Shown: positions 25,314 through 35,002 of the stretch, in pieces
Numbering within the stretch: the stretch's first letter is position 1
Layout of the letters: each line of letters starts with the position of its first letter
Source: a candidate division WOR-3 bacterium
GTDB taxonomy: Bacteria > Hydrothermota > Hydrothermia > Hydrothermales > JAJRUZ01
Direction: 5' to 3'
NCBI GenBank assembly: GCA_039804025.1
Contig: JBDRZP010000006.1
Location: forward strand, 28,188-92,187
Length of the DNA stretch: 64,000 nt
Notes under the pieces: generated by a model
Seen by the model: only the letters and a program-made list of their open reading frames with translations
Told to the model about the DNA's origin: nothing
Database searches by the model: none
Position numbers and translations under genes: made by a program

Positions 25314-27485
25314 ATGAGAAAAATTATATTTATAATTCTTTCCTTTTTTGCCTTAATTTTTATTTTACTTTTAACAATTTTCTTTATCATAAAAAGCTAC
25401 CTTACACCTGAAAGAATAAAAGAATTCACCCAGAAAACTTTGAGCGATGCACTCAAAAAGGATGTGAAAATTGAAAAGGTGGAACCCCATATTTCCTTAA
25501 GAAAAATAGGTATAAGTGCAAAAAATATAAAAGTTAAGGAAGATGAAAAAAGAGATTTTCTTGATGTTGAAAAAATTGAATTTTCCTTAAAAATCCTTCC
25601 CCTTATTTTTAAAAGAACTCTTGAAATAGACGCAATTTATATCAAAAACCCCTCTGTATTTTTATATCAGAAAGAAGAAGTTCCTGTTAAAAAACCTGAA
25701 AAGGAAAAAGAAGCTCAAAAGATTGAAATTCCTGTATTTTTTATTCTTAAAAGTCTTGAAATTGAAAAAGCGAAAATAGAGATAGTACTTTTAAAGGGAA
25801 AAAGAACAATTGTTTACCCCTTTAATTTAAAAATTTCTTCAAAAAGTATCACAAAGAATACCTTTGAATTTAAGGGTAATGGTGATGTTTCTTTAAAGGA
25901 TTTTGAATTTGTTTCTCCCATTAAATACTCTTTCAATCTGAATTTTGACTTAACAAAGGATAAACTGGAAATAAAAAATTACGATCTTAAGGTAAAAGAT
26001 ATAAATTTAAATGGAAAGGGTGAGATTTTAAAATTACTTGTAGGAGAGCCTGAATATAAAATATCCCTTGAATCAAAAAATATACCTCTTACATTTGTTA
26101 AAGAAATTTTAAAAGTTAAAGAAATTGATTTAAGTGGTAATCTTGATGTTTTAATCAATGTAAGTGGTAATTATAAAGATATAATTCCTGATATAAAAGG
26201 TAAAATTGATGGAAAATCCCTTTATGTAAAAACACCTTTAAGAAAAGTGGATTTTACGAAATTTTTGATAGAATTTAAGGGTAAAAGAGGTGAATTAAAC
26301 TTAGACTTTGCTTCAGAAAAACAAAAGGGTAATTTAAATATTGAATTTTCCCTTTTATTTCCAAATGAATTTAGTGGAAAAGGAAAAATAAATGGGGACC
26401 TTTTTGAATTTACAGGCAAAAGTTTAAATTATTCTCTGGATTTCAATGCAAAAGGGAGTGCAAAGGGTAATTTAGATATTTCAGGGAAATTTTATGCAGG
26501 AAAAAATGATTTAGCCTTTAATTTAAATAGTGAAACAAAAGGTAAAATAACTGTTTTAAAAGGTTTTTTAAATTCAAACAATTTAAATTTAAATGAAGTT
26601 CTGCCAGAGGAGAAAAAAACTGGTGAGGGTAAAAAAGAAACAAAAAAGCCTGAACTTATTCTTCCTGAGAATGTAAAAATTTTTATGGAAGGAAATATAA
26701 GGAATTTTGTTTATAAGGAAGACAACTTAAGGGATATAAAAGTTGAGATTGAAATTGATGAAAGGGGTATAAGAATTAAAAATTTAAAGGGAAAAGTTTA
26801 TGGAGGAGAATTTGAAGGTAATATTGAAATTACAAAGGGCAGTATATTAGTGAGGTCAAATTTGAAGGGTAAAAATTTAGAATTTTCGGAACTTTTGAGA
26901 AATCATAAGTTTTACCTCGGAGAAATAAAAGGTATTTTAAACATAGAAACGGATAGTAAGTTTGACCTCAATGATATTCTCGGGACTCTTTATGCTTCAA
27001 ACACTGTAATTGCTTTTAATGGAGAATTTAAAAAGGACCCGATTCTTGATAAAATAGCAGAGATTTTAAATATAGAGGAATTAAAAAATTTAAAGTTTAA
27101 AAACATAAATTTAAAAATAAAAATAGAAAAAGGTTTTATAGATTTTCCTGATTTTAAAATAGATGCTTCTGATTACTTTTTAGAACCAAAAGGTAGAGCA
27201 TCTTTGAAAGGAGACCTTGATTTTGATATTCTGTTTAAATTCAGGGGAAGGGGGGCAGAGCTTTTGAGAAGGTATTCAGCTCTTGCAAATTATTTTACAG
27301 ATAAGTCAGGAGATTTTGAGCTTTTCTTTAAAATAAAGGGGACATATAAAAATCCTTCTATTTCTCTTAATACCCAAAAATTTGAAGAAAAAATAAAGGA
27401 AGAATTAAAGAAAAAAGGAAAGGAAAAACTTGAAGAGGGTGTTAAAAAGGGACTTGAAGAGTTAAAAAAGAGGTTTGGTTTTTAG
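25314..27485 (+). CDS. AsmA/TamB-family protein
   Basis: 723 aa from MRKIIFIILSFF; an upstream frame extension is excluded because it overlaps the promoter. One N-terminal membrane anchor is followed by a long periplasmic beta-rich region with the AsmA opening YLTPERIKEFTQKTLSDALKKDVKIEKVEPHIS. The C-terminal part (about 560-700) contains GRASLKGDLDFDILFKFRGRG, the AsmA C-terminal signature. Family members are thought to bridge inner and outer membranes for lipid transport. Its presence indicates a diderm envelope. Confidence 0.85.
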   Translation: MRKIIFIILSFFALIFILLLTIFFIIKSYLTPERIKEFTQKTLSDALKKDVKIEKVEPHISLRKIGISAKNIKVKEDEKRDFLDVEKIEFSLKILPLIFKRTLEIDAIYIKNPSVFLYQKEEVPVKKPEKEKEAQKIEIPVFFILKSLEIEKAKIEIVLLKGKRTIVYPFNLKISSKSITKNTFEFKGNGDVSLKDFEFVSPIKYSFNLNFDLTKDKLEIKNYDLKVKDINLNGKGEILKLLVGEPEYKISLESKNIPLTFVKEILKVKEIDLSGNLDVLINVSGNYKDIIPDIKGKIDGKSLYVKTPLRKVDFTKFLIEFKGKRGELNLDFASEKQKGNLNIEFSLLFPNEFSGKGKINGDLFEFTGKSLNYSLDFNAKGSAKGNLDISGKFYAGKNDLAFNLNSETKGKITVLKGFLNSNNLNLNEVLPEEKKTGEGKKETKKPELILPENVKIFMEGNIRNFVYKEDNLRDIKVEIEIDERGIRIKNLKGKVYGGEFEGNIEITKGSILVRSNLKGKNLEFSELLRNHKFYLGEIKGILNIETDSKFDLNDILGTLYASNTVIAFNGEFKKDPILDKIAEILNIEELKNLKFKNINLKIKIEKGFIDFPDFKIDASDYFLEPKGRASLKGDLDFDILFKFRGRGAELLRRYSALANYFTDKSGDFELFFKIKGTYKNPSISLNTQKFEEKIKEELKKKGKEKLEEGVKKGLEELKKRFGF

Positions 27486-27628
27486 ATAGGATAAATAGAG
27501 TTGAATTAGGAAGTTTAAGTTTTTACTGGATAAAAGTTGGTGGAGTATAAGGGGAAAAGTTTATTTCGGGCAAAAGTCAGATTTCCTATAAAAAAATAGG
27601 CTAATATGGGGAGGGGTAAAATATTTAA

Positions 27629-27704
27629 TCGGGGCGCGGGGATTTGAACCCCGGACCTCTACCACCCCAAGGTAGCGCGCTAAACCGGACTGCGCTACGC
27701 CCCG
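27629..27704 (-). tRNA. tRNA-Pro (anticodon GGG)
   Basis: 76 nt, full cloverleaf on the minus strand. Acceptor CGGGGCG/CGCCCCG with the C1-G72 pair of bacterial tRNA-Pro, anticodon stem CTACC/GGTAG, loop TTGGGGT giving anticodon GGG, T-loop TTCAAAT. Discriminator A; CCA is not encoded. Confidence 0.95.
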
Positions 27705-27713
27705 ATTAAAATA

Positions 27714-27742
27714 ATTATATAAAAAAAATATAAAAATTTCAA
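27714..27742 (-). promoter_or_regulatory. Promoter of tRNA-Pro
   Basis: TTGAAA (27742-27737), 17 bp, TATAAT (27719-27714) on the minus strand. Predicted start about 3 nt before the mature tRNA 5' end. Confidence 0.7.
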
Positions 27743-27830
27743 CTTTGAATAATTAAACATTTCCTTTCTGTTTCTTGATTATATAAGATATCTAAAAATA
27801 AAATAAAAATTATCAAAGAAGGAGGTAATT

Positions 27831-29030
27831 ATGGATATTTTTGAAAAATGCAGGAATTTAACTCCTTTGAATCCACTTTATGAAGCAAAAATTGCAATTG
27901 AAAAAGGTGTTTACCCTTTCTTTCTTCCCCTTGAAAACAATGAAGGAACTGAAGCAATATTTAATGGAAGAAGGGTTTTAATGTTTGGTTCAAATAATTA
28001 TTTAGGACTTACAACTGATAGAAGGGTAAGGGAAGCAGCAATTGAAGCAATTAAAAAATATGGAACAAGTGTAACAGGTTCCCGCTTTATGAACGGAACT
28101 TTAAAGATTCATCTTGAACTTGAAGAAAAACTTGCAGAATTTTTAAGGAAAGAAAAATGTATTGTATTTTCAACAGGTTATCAAACTAATGTTGGAACAA
28201 TTTCTGCAATTGTTGGAAAGGATGATTATGCAATTGTTGATAAAGAAGACCATGCCTCAATAATTGATGGATGTAAGATGTCCTTTGGTAAGATGGAAAG
28301 GTTTAAGCATAATGATTTAGAAGATTTAGAAAAAGTTTTAAAAAAGTTACCAGAAGACAAAGGCAAACTTGTCATAGTTGATGGTGTTTATTCAATGACC
28401 GGTGAAATTGCTCCATTACCTGAAATTATAAAAATATGTAAAAAATACAATGCAAGAATTATGGTTGATGATGCCCATTCAATAGGTGTCCTTGGTGAAT
28501 GCGGAAGGGGAACGGCAAATTATTTTGGTGTTGAAAAGGATGTTGATTTAATAATGGGAACATTCAGTAAATCCTTTGCAAGTCTTGGTGGTTTTATTGC
28601 CGGTGATGAGGATGTTATATTTTACATTCAGCACGTTGCAAGGTCTTTTATTTTCAGTGCAGCAATCTCACCACCGAATCTTGCAAGTGCATTAAAGGCA
28701 CTTGAAATTATGCAAAAAGAGCCCGAGAGAATTGAGAATTTAAAAAGAGTATCTGAAAAATGGAGAAACGGTTTAAAATCACTTGGATTTGATATAGGGA
28801 AAACCCAAACTCCAATTGTTCCTGTATATATGAGGGATAAATGGAAAACAGTTTATATGTGGAAAGAACTTTTAGAAGAAGGTATTTATGTTAATCCTGT
28901 TGTTCCACCAGGTGTTCCGCCGGGTGATTCACTTTTAAGAACAAGTTGTATGGCAACCCATACAGATGAGCATATAGAAAAGGGTCTTGAAATTTTCAAA
29001 AAGGTTGGGAAAAAATTAGGAGTTATATAA
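27831..29030 (+). CDS. Alpha-oxoamine synthase, serine palmitoyltransferase-like
   Basis: 399 aa, PLP fold type I. Landmarks: GSNNYLGLT, TGSRFMNGTLKIHLELE, DKEDHASIIDG (H141), MVDDAHSIG (D213, H216) and GTFSKSFASLGGF with Schiff-base K247. The family joins an acyl-CoA to an amino acid: KBL, BioF, HemA and SPT. The N-terminal YPFFLPLENNEGTEAIFNGRRVLMFGSNNY and the SRFMNGT box look most like bacterial serine palmitoyltransferase, which would imply sphingolipid synthesis. BioF or Kbl cannot be excluded from sequence alone. It has a strong AAGGAGG site. Confidence 0.75.
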   Translation: MDIFEKCRNLTPLNPLYEAKIAIEKGVYPFFLPLENNEGTEAIFNGRRVLMFGSNNYLGLTTDRRVREAAIEAIKKYGTSVTGSRFMNGTLKIHLELEEKLAEFLRKEKCIVFSTGYQTNVGTISAIVGKDDYAIVDKEDHASIIDGCKMSFGKMERFKHNDLEDLEKVLKKLPEDKGKLVIVDGVYSMTGEIAPLPEIIKICKKYNARIMVDDAHSIGVLGECGRGTANYFGVEKDVDLIMGTFSKSFASLGGFIAGDEDVIFYIQHVARSFIFSAAISPPNLASALKALEIMQKEPERIENLKRVSEKWRNGLKSLGFDIGKTQTPIVPVYMRDKWKTVYMWKELLEEGIYVNPVVPPGVPPGDSLLRTSCMATHTDEHIEKGLEIFKKVGKKLGVI

Positions 29031-30248
29031 TTATTTAAAGATAAATGCTGATTTTATAAGTTTATATTTCCCCTTATTTAAATTTGCCTCAATTGCCTTT
29101 TTATAATCCTCTATTTTAAATTTATGGGTTAAAAGATTTTTTAAACTTATCTTTTTATTTTTTAATAAATCAATGGCAATTTCATAGCATCTTTTTCTTT
29201 CATTTAAATAATTTTCAGTGCTTGAAGAATTTGTTCCTATAAGTTTTGCCTCTTTAAACCAGAGTAATGTTAAATCAATAAAACTAAAAATTCCAAATGT
29301 TCCTATTAAAACAATTTTTCCACCAGGTTTTATCCATCTCAAAGAATTTTCTATCATATTTTTATTTCCAGTGCATTCAAAAATTATATCAAATCCTGAA
29401 TTTAAAAATTCTTTTCCTAAAATTGGTTTTAAAATTTTTGAATCTGTTATTTCAGCAAATTTCTTTAAATAATCTTCTTTTAAATATATAACTTCTGCAA
29501 AATCCTTTATCTTTTCTGCTTGAAATTCATACTTTGCTAAAACAAAAATTTTTGATTTACTAAGAAGTGCCCTTAAAGCATAAACCGCACAAATTCCTAT
29601 TGTTCCTGCACCTATAATCAAAACTTTATCAGTATCATCTGGAAAATTTCTTATAACCGGGTGAAGGGCAGAACAGAAAGAATCAATTAAAATTGCATCT
29701 TCATCTGAGATTTCTTCAGGTATTTTAAAAGTCTGGAATTCATTTGCAATAAAATATTCACTCCAAGAACCAGAGGTGTTTCTGCATGCCCCTATTATAA
29801 TTCCTTCACTTAATTTACCTTTCTCAGAAAAATTCAAACATCTTGAATATTCACCCTTTTTACAGTTTTCACATAAATTTTCTATTTCCTTTGCCCTGCA
29901 TGATAAAACAGGGTCAACTATAACTCTATCTCCCTTTTTAAAATTTTGAGCATCTTCACTTTTTTCATAAACAATTCCAACATTTTCATGCCCTATAACA
30001 AAAGGAGAAGAAGAGTAAGGTGATAGGGTAGGTGAGTCCTTTAAAGTGATTAAATTTATATCACTTCCACATATTCCACCATAAATTGTTTTTATTTTTA
30101 AATATTTTCCCCCTGGTATCTCAGGCTCTTTTATTTCTGTAAGTTTGGTACAGGAAAAAAATGAATAATAAAATGATTTATTCAATTTACCAAGAATTTT
30201 AGTTAAAAAATACTTTGGGACGCTTTCTTCAAAGATTATTGCTTTCAT
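29031..30248 (-). CDS. Zinc-dependent medium-chain alcohol/polyol dehydrogenase
   Basis: 405 aa. The catalytic zinc site is GGICGSD and GHE; the structural zinc site has four cysteines (LSC...LCENCKKGEYSRC). The Rossmann motif VLIIGAGTIGICAV binds NAD(P). A large insertion precedes the GroES-like core (residues 10-40, hydrophobic). The exact substrate (alcohol, sorbitol or threonine-like) is not evident. It is the last gene before the queE/queD/infA run, one base from queE, and converges on the alpha-oxoamine synthase gene. Confidence 0.8.
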   Translation of the reverse strand: MKAIIFEESVPKYFLTKILGKLNKSFYYSFFSCTKLTEIKEPEIPGGKYLKIKTIYGGICGSDINLITLKDSPTLSPYSSSPFVIGHENVGIVYEKSEDAQNFKKGDRVIVDPVLSCRAKEIENLCENCKKGEYSRCLNFSEKGKLSEGIIIGACRNTSGSWSEYFIANEFQTFKIPEEISDEDAILIDSFCSALHPVIRNFPDDTDKVLIIGAGTIGICAVYALRALLSKSKIFVLAKYEFQAEKIKDFAEVIYLKEDYLKKFAEITDSKILKPILGKEFLNSGFDIIFECTGNKNMIENSLRWIKPGGKIVLIGTFGIFSFIDLTLLWFKEAKLIGTNSSSTENYLNERKRCYEIAIDLLKNKKISLKNLLTHKFKIEDYKKAIEANLNKGKYKLIKSAFIFK

Positions 30249-30249
30249 A

Positions 30250-30906
30250 TCATCTTACACCCATTAGAATATGAAGTCTATCACTAAATTTAAAACCATA
30301 TTTTTTTGATAATTCAAAAACCATCCTTTTTCTTTCCATTAATTCCTTAATATTTTTTGACTCTGGCATTAGATATATTCTCCTTTTATCTATTCCTAAC
30401 TTTTCTTTCAAATCAAGAACTTCGTATATATCTTCCTCTTTTTTTATTACAAACTTAAAAATTGCTTTTTCCCTCTCATTAAAACTTTTTAAAACATTTA
30501 TCTTTATCCTCTTTCCATAAGGCTCACCTGAATTAGAAAGTTTTGGAGATACATTAAAATGAACATCTTGAGGTAAAAAACTTTCTATTGTACCATTAGT
30601 CTCAACCTCTATTAAAAATCTTTTGGCAAGAAGATTTTCAACAAGAGGAAAAAAAAATTTTTCCCACAAAAGAGGCTCCCCTCCTGTAATTACAATATGA
30701 TTAATATTATATTTTAAAATTTTTTCTTCAATTTCCTTTAAACTCATCCTTTTATATATAATCTTTCCCTTCCATGTATAATCAGTATCACAGAAGGAAC
30801 ACCTTAAATTACAGAAGGCAAGCCTTAAAAAAACTGCCCTTTTACCTATAAAAGGTCCTTCACCCTGAATTGATTCAAAAATTTCTGAAACTGGTAAATT
30901 ATTCAA
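30250..30906 (-). CDS. queE: 7-carboxy-7-deazaguanine synthase
   Basis: 218 aa, short radical-SAM enzyme. The cluster motif is C32-x3-C36-x2-C39 (CNLRCSFC), followed by DTDYTW. SIQGEGPFIGKRAVFLRL is the N-terminal QueE signature, and VITGGEPLLW binds SAM. It converts carboxy-tetrahydropterin to CDG for queuosine or 7-deazaguanine synthesis. It overlaps queD by 8 bases. Confidence 0.93.
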   Translation of the reverse strand: MNNLPVSEIFESIQGEGPFIGKRAVFLRLAFCNLRCSFCDTDYTWKGKIIYKRMSLKEIEEKILKYNINHIVITGGEPLLWEKFFFPLVENLLAKRFLIEVETNGTIESFLPQDVHFNVSPKLSNSGEPYGKRIKINVLKSFNEREKAIFKFVIKKEEDIYEVLDLKEKLGIDKRRIYLMPESKNIKELMERKRMVFELSKKYGFKFSDRLHILMGVR

Positions 30907-31282
30907 AATAAATTGCTTGTGAAAAGGGGGTTTCCTCTATCTTAACTGATTTAACATTCAACCCCCTTTCCTTCAATTTATAATATGCCCATTTTGAAAG
31001 ATTTTCACAGGTTGGATTAAAGGGTAAATTTATAACTCCCTTTATATCCTTTACTCTTTCATCCTTTTCATGTTTAAAGAAAACATGATCAGGAAAAATT
31101 TCCTTTATTATCCTTTCAAGTTCCTCAAAATCCATTCCCATTCCAATTTCATCAAGTTTATCAAATAAAACTTCAACTTCTATCCAGAAAGTATGACCAT
31201 GGGGAAAATTACATTTCCCTTCATAATTAAATAACATATGACCTATTTCCCTTTTTATTCTTTTTTTTAAAATCCAGGGCAT
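30899..31282 (-). CDS. queD: 6-carboxy-5,6,7,8-tetrahydropterin synthase
   Basis: 127 aa. Zinc ligands H15, H28 and H30 (GHMLFNYEGKCNFPHGH) with catalytic C24, then GMGMDFEELE and FNPTCENLSKW near the end, and a final ET pair (KIEET). It makes CPH4 from 7,8-dihydroneopterin triphosphate, the step before QueE. It directly follows rpmI without a gap, at the end of the secY operon. Confidence 0.92.
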   Translation of the reverse strand: MPWILKKRIKREIGHMLFNYEGKCNFPHGHTFWIEVEVLFDKLDEIGMGMDFEELERIIKEIFPDHVFFKHEKDERVKDIKGVINLPFNPTCENLSKWAYYKLKERGLNVKSVKIEETPFSQAIYFE

Positions 31283-31477
31283 TTATACATCAATCAGTCT
31301 TCTTATTCTCTTTTCATCTGATCCTTTTAAATAATCAGGTTTTCTTAACCTCCTTTTCCTTTTAGCATTTTTGCTTCCTGCAAGATGTGAATGAAAAGCA
31401 TGATAGTATTTAACCTTCCCTTTTTTTGTTAATTTAAATCTTTTTTTTGCTGTTTTTTTTGATTTTAACTTTGGCAT
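31283..31477 (-). CDS. rpmI: 50S ribosomal protein bL35
   Basis: 64 aa. MPKLKSKKTAKKRFKLTKKGKVK followed by the HLAGSKNAKRKRRLRK block is typical bL35. bL35 is normally encoded with IF3 and bL20. Here it follows infA, where bL36 (rpmJ) usually lies. A good AAGGAG site precedes it, after a small hairpin. Confidence 0.95.
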   Translation of the reverse strand: MPKLKSKKTAKKRFKLTKKGKVKYYHAFHSHLAGSKNAKRKRRLRKPDYLKGSDEKRIRRLIDV

Positions 31478-31496
31478 TTTTTCTCCTTAGAACTTT

Positions 31497-31517
31497 TTAA
31501 GGGAATAGAACCCTTAA
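31497..31517 (-). other. Stem-loop between infA and rpmI
   Basis: TTAAGGG-7 nt-CCCTTAA, a perfect 7-bp stem that includes the infA stop codon. No U-tract follows, so it is not a classic terminator. It may attenuate or process the mRNA, or control rpmI translation. Confidence 0.4.
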
Positions 31518-31732
31518 GACTTTCTGTAAATTATCCTTCCCCTTGTAAGATCGTAGGGAGAAAGCTCTATCACAACTCTATCACCAGGCAATATCTTTAT
31601 AAAATTCAGCCTCATCTTACCTGAAAGATGACATAAAACAAGGGGACCTGAATCAAGCTTAACCCTGAACATTGTATTAGGTAAAACTTCCTGAACAGTT
31701 CCCTCCATTCTTATTACACCCTTTTTTGCCAT
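31514..31732 (-). CDS. infA: Translation initiation factor IF-1
   Basis: 72 aa, exact IF1 length. The S1/OB fold reads [55 protein letters not shown]. It binds the A site of the 30S subunit during initiation. It follows map in the normal spc order. Confidence 0.97.
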   Translation of the reverse strand: MAKKGVIRMEGTVQEVLPNTMFRVKLDSGPLVLCHLSGKMRLNFIKILPGDRVVIELSPYDLTRGRIIYRKS

Positions 31733-31745
31733 AATTTTTCCTCCC

Positions 31746-32495
31746 TTAATCCAATGTAGTTAAAATAACAGGCTCATCATCAATCAAAACAGTATGCTCA
31801 AAATGAGCAGAAGGCTTTCCATCAAGCGTAACAATAGTCCATTTATCTCTTAAGACCTTAACTTCATGGGTACCCATATTTACCATAGGCTCAATTGCAA
31901 TAACAAGCCCTTTTTTTAATAAAGGGCCCTCTCCTCTTTTACCATAATTAGGAATAATTGGCTCCTCATGTAGATAGTGTCCAACTCCGTGACCCGCAAG
32001 TTCTCTTACAACACTAAAACCTTCACATTCGACTAAACTCTGGATTTCAAAACCAATATCACCTACCCTGTTACCCGCTCTTGCCTTTTCAATCCCTGCA
32101 TAAAGGGCTTTCTCAGTAACCTGAAGCAATTTATCTAATTTACCATTTACTTTTCCCACCTTATATGTTTTAGCTCCGTCTCCAAAAAACCCATTTTTAT
32201 TAACACCCACATCTATTTTAACAATACTTCCTTCTTCTAAAATCTTATTTTCAGAGGGTATTCCATGAACAACCTCCTCATTTATAGAAATACAGGAAGA
32301 GGCAGGATAACCCTTATAGCCAAGAAATGCTGGAAAGCCTCCCATTTTTCTTATCATCCTGTCAATTATATCATTTAACTTTTTTGTCGATATTCCGGGT
32401 TTTATATACTCTTCTATATCATAAAGAACCTTTGCAACTATTTTTGATGCTTTTTTTATATTCTCTATCTCTTCTCTTGATTTTAAGATTATCAT
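31746..32495 (-). CDS. map: Methionine aminopeptidase, type I
   Basis: 249 aa. Pita-bread fold with the five metal ligands in [29 protein letters not shown] and HFEHTVLI. It removes the initiator Met after deformylation; def and fmt are also in this window. [10 protein letters not shown] is slightly divergent from the usual GYHGDxAxT. It overlaps adk by 4 bases and lies 13 bases from infA. Confidence 0.96.
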   Translation of the reverse strand: MIILKSREEIENIKKASKIVAKVLYDIEEYIKPGISTKKLNDIIDRMIRKMGGFPAFLGYKGYPASSCISINEEVVHGIPSENKILEEGSIVKIDVGVNKNGFFGDGAKTYKVGKVNGKLDKLLQVTEKALYAGIEKARAGNRVGDIGFEIQSLVECEGFSVVRELAGHGVGHYLHEEPIIPNYGKRGEGPLLKKGLVIAIEPMVNMGTHEVKVLRDKWTIVTLDGKPSAHFEHTVLIDDEPVILTTLD

Positions 32496-33124
32496 AGAAA
32501 AATTTCTTTAATTTTACTCTCTATTTCTTCCGCTTTTCCTTTTCCATCAATTACATGAAGAATTCCTCTTTTTTTGTAATAATCAACAAGGGGATATGTG
32601 TTTTCTCTAAAAACACTTAGTCTTTTTCTTATAACTTCTTCCTTATCATCATCTCTTGTAATCAATTTAACATCACACTCATCACAAACTTCATCTTTTT
32701 CTGGTGGATTAAAAATAAGATTGTAAATTCTATTACACTTTGGACAAACCCTTCTTGAAGAAAGCCTCCTTATTATTTCCTCATCATCCACATCAAAATA
32801 TATAACATGAGTTAAACTTTTATTTAATTTTTTTAAAATAATATCAAGACCCTCTGCCTGAGGTATTGTTCTCGGAAATCCATCAAGAATAAACTCATTT
32901 AGATCTCTTATAGCTTCTTCAACAATTTTCAACATAATTTCATCAGGAACAAGGGTTCCCTCATCCATATATTTTTTAGCAAGTTTTCCAAGCTCAGTCC
33001 CTCTTTTAACATTATCTCTCAAAAGATCACCGGTTGCAATTACAGGAATATTGTAATCCTCTGATATTTTCTTTGCCTGTGTTCCTTTACCTGCTCCGGG
33101 TGGTCCAAGGAATAAAACTCTCAT
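32492..33124 (-). CDS. adk: Adenylate kinase, zinc-LID form
   Basis: 210 aa. P-loop GPPGAGKGT, DGFPRT, and a LID with four cysteines (VCPKC...VCDEC) that should bind zinc, a form common in thermophiles and Gram-positives. It interconverts ATP+AMP and 2 ADP. One base is shared with the secY stop. Confidence 0.96.
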   Translation of the reverse strand: MRVLFLGPPGAGKGTQAKKISEDYNIPVIATGDLLRDNVKRGTELGKLAKKYMDEGTLVPDEIMLKIVEEAIRDLNEFILDGFPRTIPQAEGLDIILKKLNKSLTHVIYFDVDDEEIIRRLSSRRVCPKCNRIYNLIFNPPEKDEVCDECDVKLITRDDDKEEVIRKRLSVFRENTYPLVDYYKKRGILHVIDGKGKAEEIESKIKEIFL

Positions 33125-34455
33125 TAACCTCTTCTTCCTCTGAATCTACCTTTCTGTAATAAACCTTCATACTGTCTTGTCAAAAGATGGGATTCTATCT
33201 GCTGAAGCGTGTCCTGTGCAACACCTATTATTATTAAAAGCCTTGTCCCACCAAAATAAAAGGGAACATTTGTAATTTTTGAAATATAATAAGGCAAAAT
33301 AGCAATAAGGGCTATAAAAATTCCTCCGGGAAGAAGTATCCTTTTTAAAACATTATCAATATATTCAGCAGTTTTATCTCCAGGTCTAACTCCAGGAATA
33401 AAACCTGAGAATTTCTGTAAGTTATCAGCTATATCTTTTGGATTTAGAATTACTGCTGTATAGAAATAATTAAAAAATATTATAAGAATTCCATAAACTA
33501 AATCATAAAGTAAGTGTCCTGGGTTGAAAAGCTGGGTGTATATCATAATGTCCTGTAATTGCGGAAAAAAGGAACCAAGTGAATAGGGTAAAATCATTAA
33601 ACTCTGGGCAAAAATTATTGCCATTACACCAGCAGTTGTCATTTTAAGGGGTAAATGAGTTGAGGCTCCTCCATAAACTTTTCTTCCAATTATTCTCCTT
33701 GCATACTGAACAGGAATTTTTCTTGAGGATAAATTCATAAAAACTATTGCATAGGTGATTAAAAATAATATAGCACCTGCAAATATAATTGCTGCAAGGG
33801 ATATTGCTCCATTTTTTAAAAGCCCAAAAGTCTGAAATACTTCCTGTGGAACTGTATCAAGGGAACCCACAAAAATTAAAAGGGAAGCCCCATTTCCTAT
33901 ACCCCTATCTGTAATCTGTTCACCCAGCCACATACAAAAAACTGCTCCTGCTGAAAGTGTAATAACTGTTAAAAGAGTAAAACCAATTCCAGGATGTGGA
34001 ACAATCGGTAGTCCTGAGGGAGAAGTAAATCTTGTTAGAAGCGAAGAAATTCCAAAAGATTGAATTGCAGCAACTAAAACTGTTAAATATCTTGTCCATT
34101 GCTCTATCCTCCTTCTCCCTGCTTCTCCTTCTCTCTGAATTTTTTCGAGATAAGGAACAGAAGTAGTTAAAATCTGGAATATAATTGAAGCAGAAATATA
34201 AGGCATTATTCCAATACCTAAAATAGAAGCTCTTGATAAAGCACCACCAACAAACAAATCAAAAAGACCAAGGAAAGAACCCCTTAATTGCTGGGCAAAT
34301 AGTTCTCCAAGGGCTCTTGTATCAATCCCGGGAATAGGAATATGGGTTCCAAGTCTGAAAATTATAAGAACAATAGCAGTAAATAAAAATCTTTCCTTTA
34401 AATCCTTTATTTTAAAAAGATTTTTAATCCTCTCAATTGCAGGTTCAGATGCCAT
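33124..34455 (-). CDS. secY: Protein translocase subunit SecY
   Basis: 443 aa with ten membrane helices. Conserved segments: FRLGTHIPIPGID, LGIMPYISASIIFQ (helix 2), IQREGEAGRRRIEQWTRYLT (cytosolic loop), the GEQITDRGIGNGASLLI box and PGDKTAEYIDNVL. It is the central channel of the Sec translocon. It follows rplO by 3 bases in the usual order. Confidence 0.97.
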   Translation of the reverse strand: MASEPAIERIKNLFKIKDLKERFLFTAIVLIIFRLGTHIPIPGIDTRALGELFAQQLRGSFLGLFDLFVGGALSRASILGIGIMPYISASIIFQILTTSVPYLEKIQREGEAGRRRIEQWTRYLTVLVAAIQSFGISSLLTRFTSPSGLPIVPHPGIGFTLLTVITLSAGAVFCMWLGEQITDRGIGNGASLLIFVGSLDTVPQEVFQTFGLLKNGAISLAAIIFAGAILFLITYAIVFMNLSSRKIPVQYARRIIGRKVYGGASTHLPLKMTTAGVMAIIFAQSLMILPYSLGSFFPQLQDIMIYTQLFNPGHLLYDLVYGILIIFFNYFYTAVILNPKDIADNLQKFSGFIPGVRPGDKTAEYIDNVLKRILLPGGIFIALIAILPYYISKITNVPFYFGGTRLLIIIGVAQDTLQQIESHLLTRQYEGLLQKGRFRGRRG

Positions 34456-34458
34456 TTT

Positions 34459-34905
34459 TTAATTTATAAATTTAACCTCTCCCCCAGCTTTACAAATCTT
34501 TTCAATTGCCTTTTTTGAAGCCTTATGAACATAGACCTTTAAAGGGAAATTAATTTCCCCTTTAGAAAGAAGTTTAACTTTTAAGTTCTTTCTCAAAAGT
34601 CTCCTTTTTTCCATCTCTTCATAGGTTGCTTCCTCACCCTCTTTGAATTTTCTCACAAGATCCCTTATGTTTATAACTTCATATTTTTCAGCAAAAGGAT
34701 TATTAAAACCTACTTTTGGTAACCTTCTGTAAATGGGCATCTGTCCTCCTTCAAATTCTGGCCCTTTTTCCTTACCTGACCTTGATTTTGCTCCCTTATG
34801 ACCTCTACCTGAAGTTTTACCATGACCTGAACCAATACCTCTTCCAACTCTTTTTCTTTTTTTAACAGAACCTTTTGCAGGTTTTAATTTACTTAAATCA
34901 AGCAT
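34459..34905 (-). CDS. rplO: 50S ribosomal protein uL15
   Basis: 148 aa. The glycine-arginine rich N-terminus (RVGRGIGSGHGKTSGRGHKGAKSR) and the C-terminal KVYVHKASKKAIEKICKAGGEV are standard. It is the first gene of the secY operon, preceded by AAAGGAGG. rpmD, usually directly upstream, lies beyond an inverted histidine kinase gene. Confidence 0.97.
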   Translation of the reverse strand: MLDLSKLKPAKGSVKKRKRVGRGIGSGHGKTSGRGHKGAKSRSGKEKGPEFEGGQMPIYRRLPKVGFNNPFAEKYEVINIRDLVRKFKEGEEATYEEMEKRRLLRKNLKVKLLSKGEINFPLKVYVHKASKKAIEKICKAGGEVKFIN

Positions 34906-34958
34906 TATATTTCCTCCTTTTTAATTCAGTTATCGGGAATTTTTAATTTTAACTTATT

Positions 34959-34987
34959 ATTATAAAAAAACTTTTTAAAATTTTCAA
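34959..34987 (-). promoter_or_regulatory. Promoter of the rplO-secY-queE operon
   Basis: TTGAAA (34987-34982), 17 bp, TATAAT (34964-34959) on the minus strand. The leader is about 47 nt. It lies back to back with the kinase promoter. Confidence 0.7.
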
Positions 34988-35002
34988 GCTATTAATTTAA
35001 AT

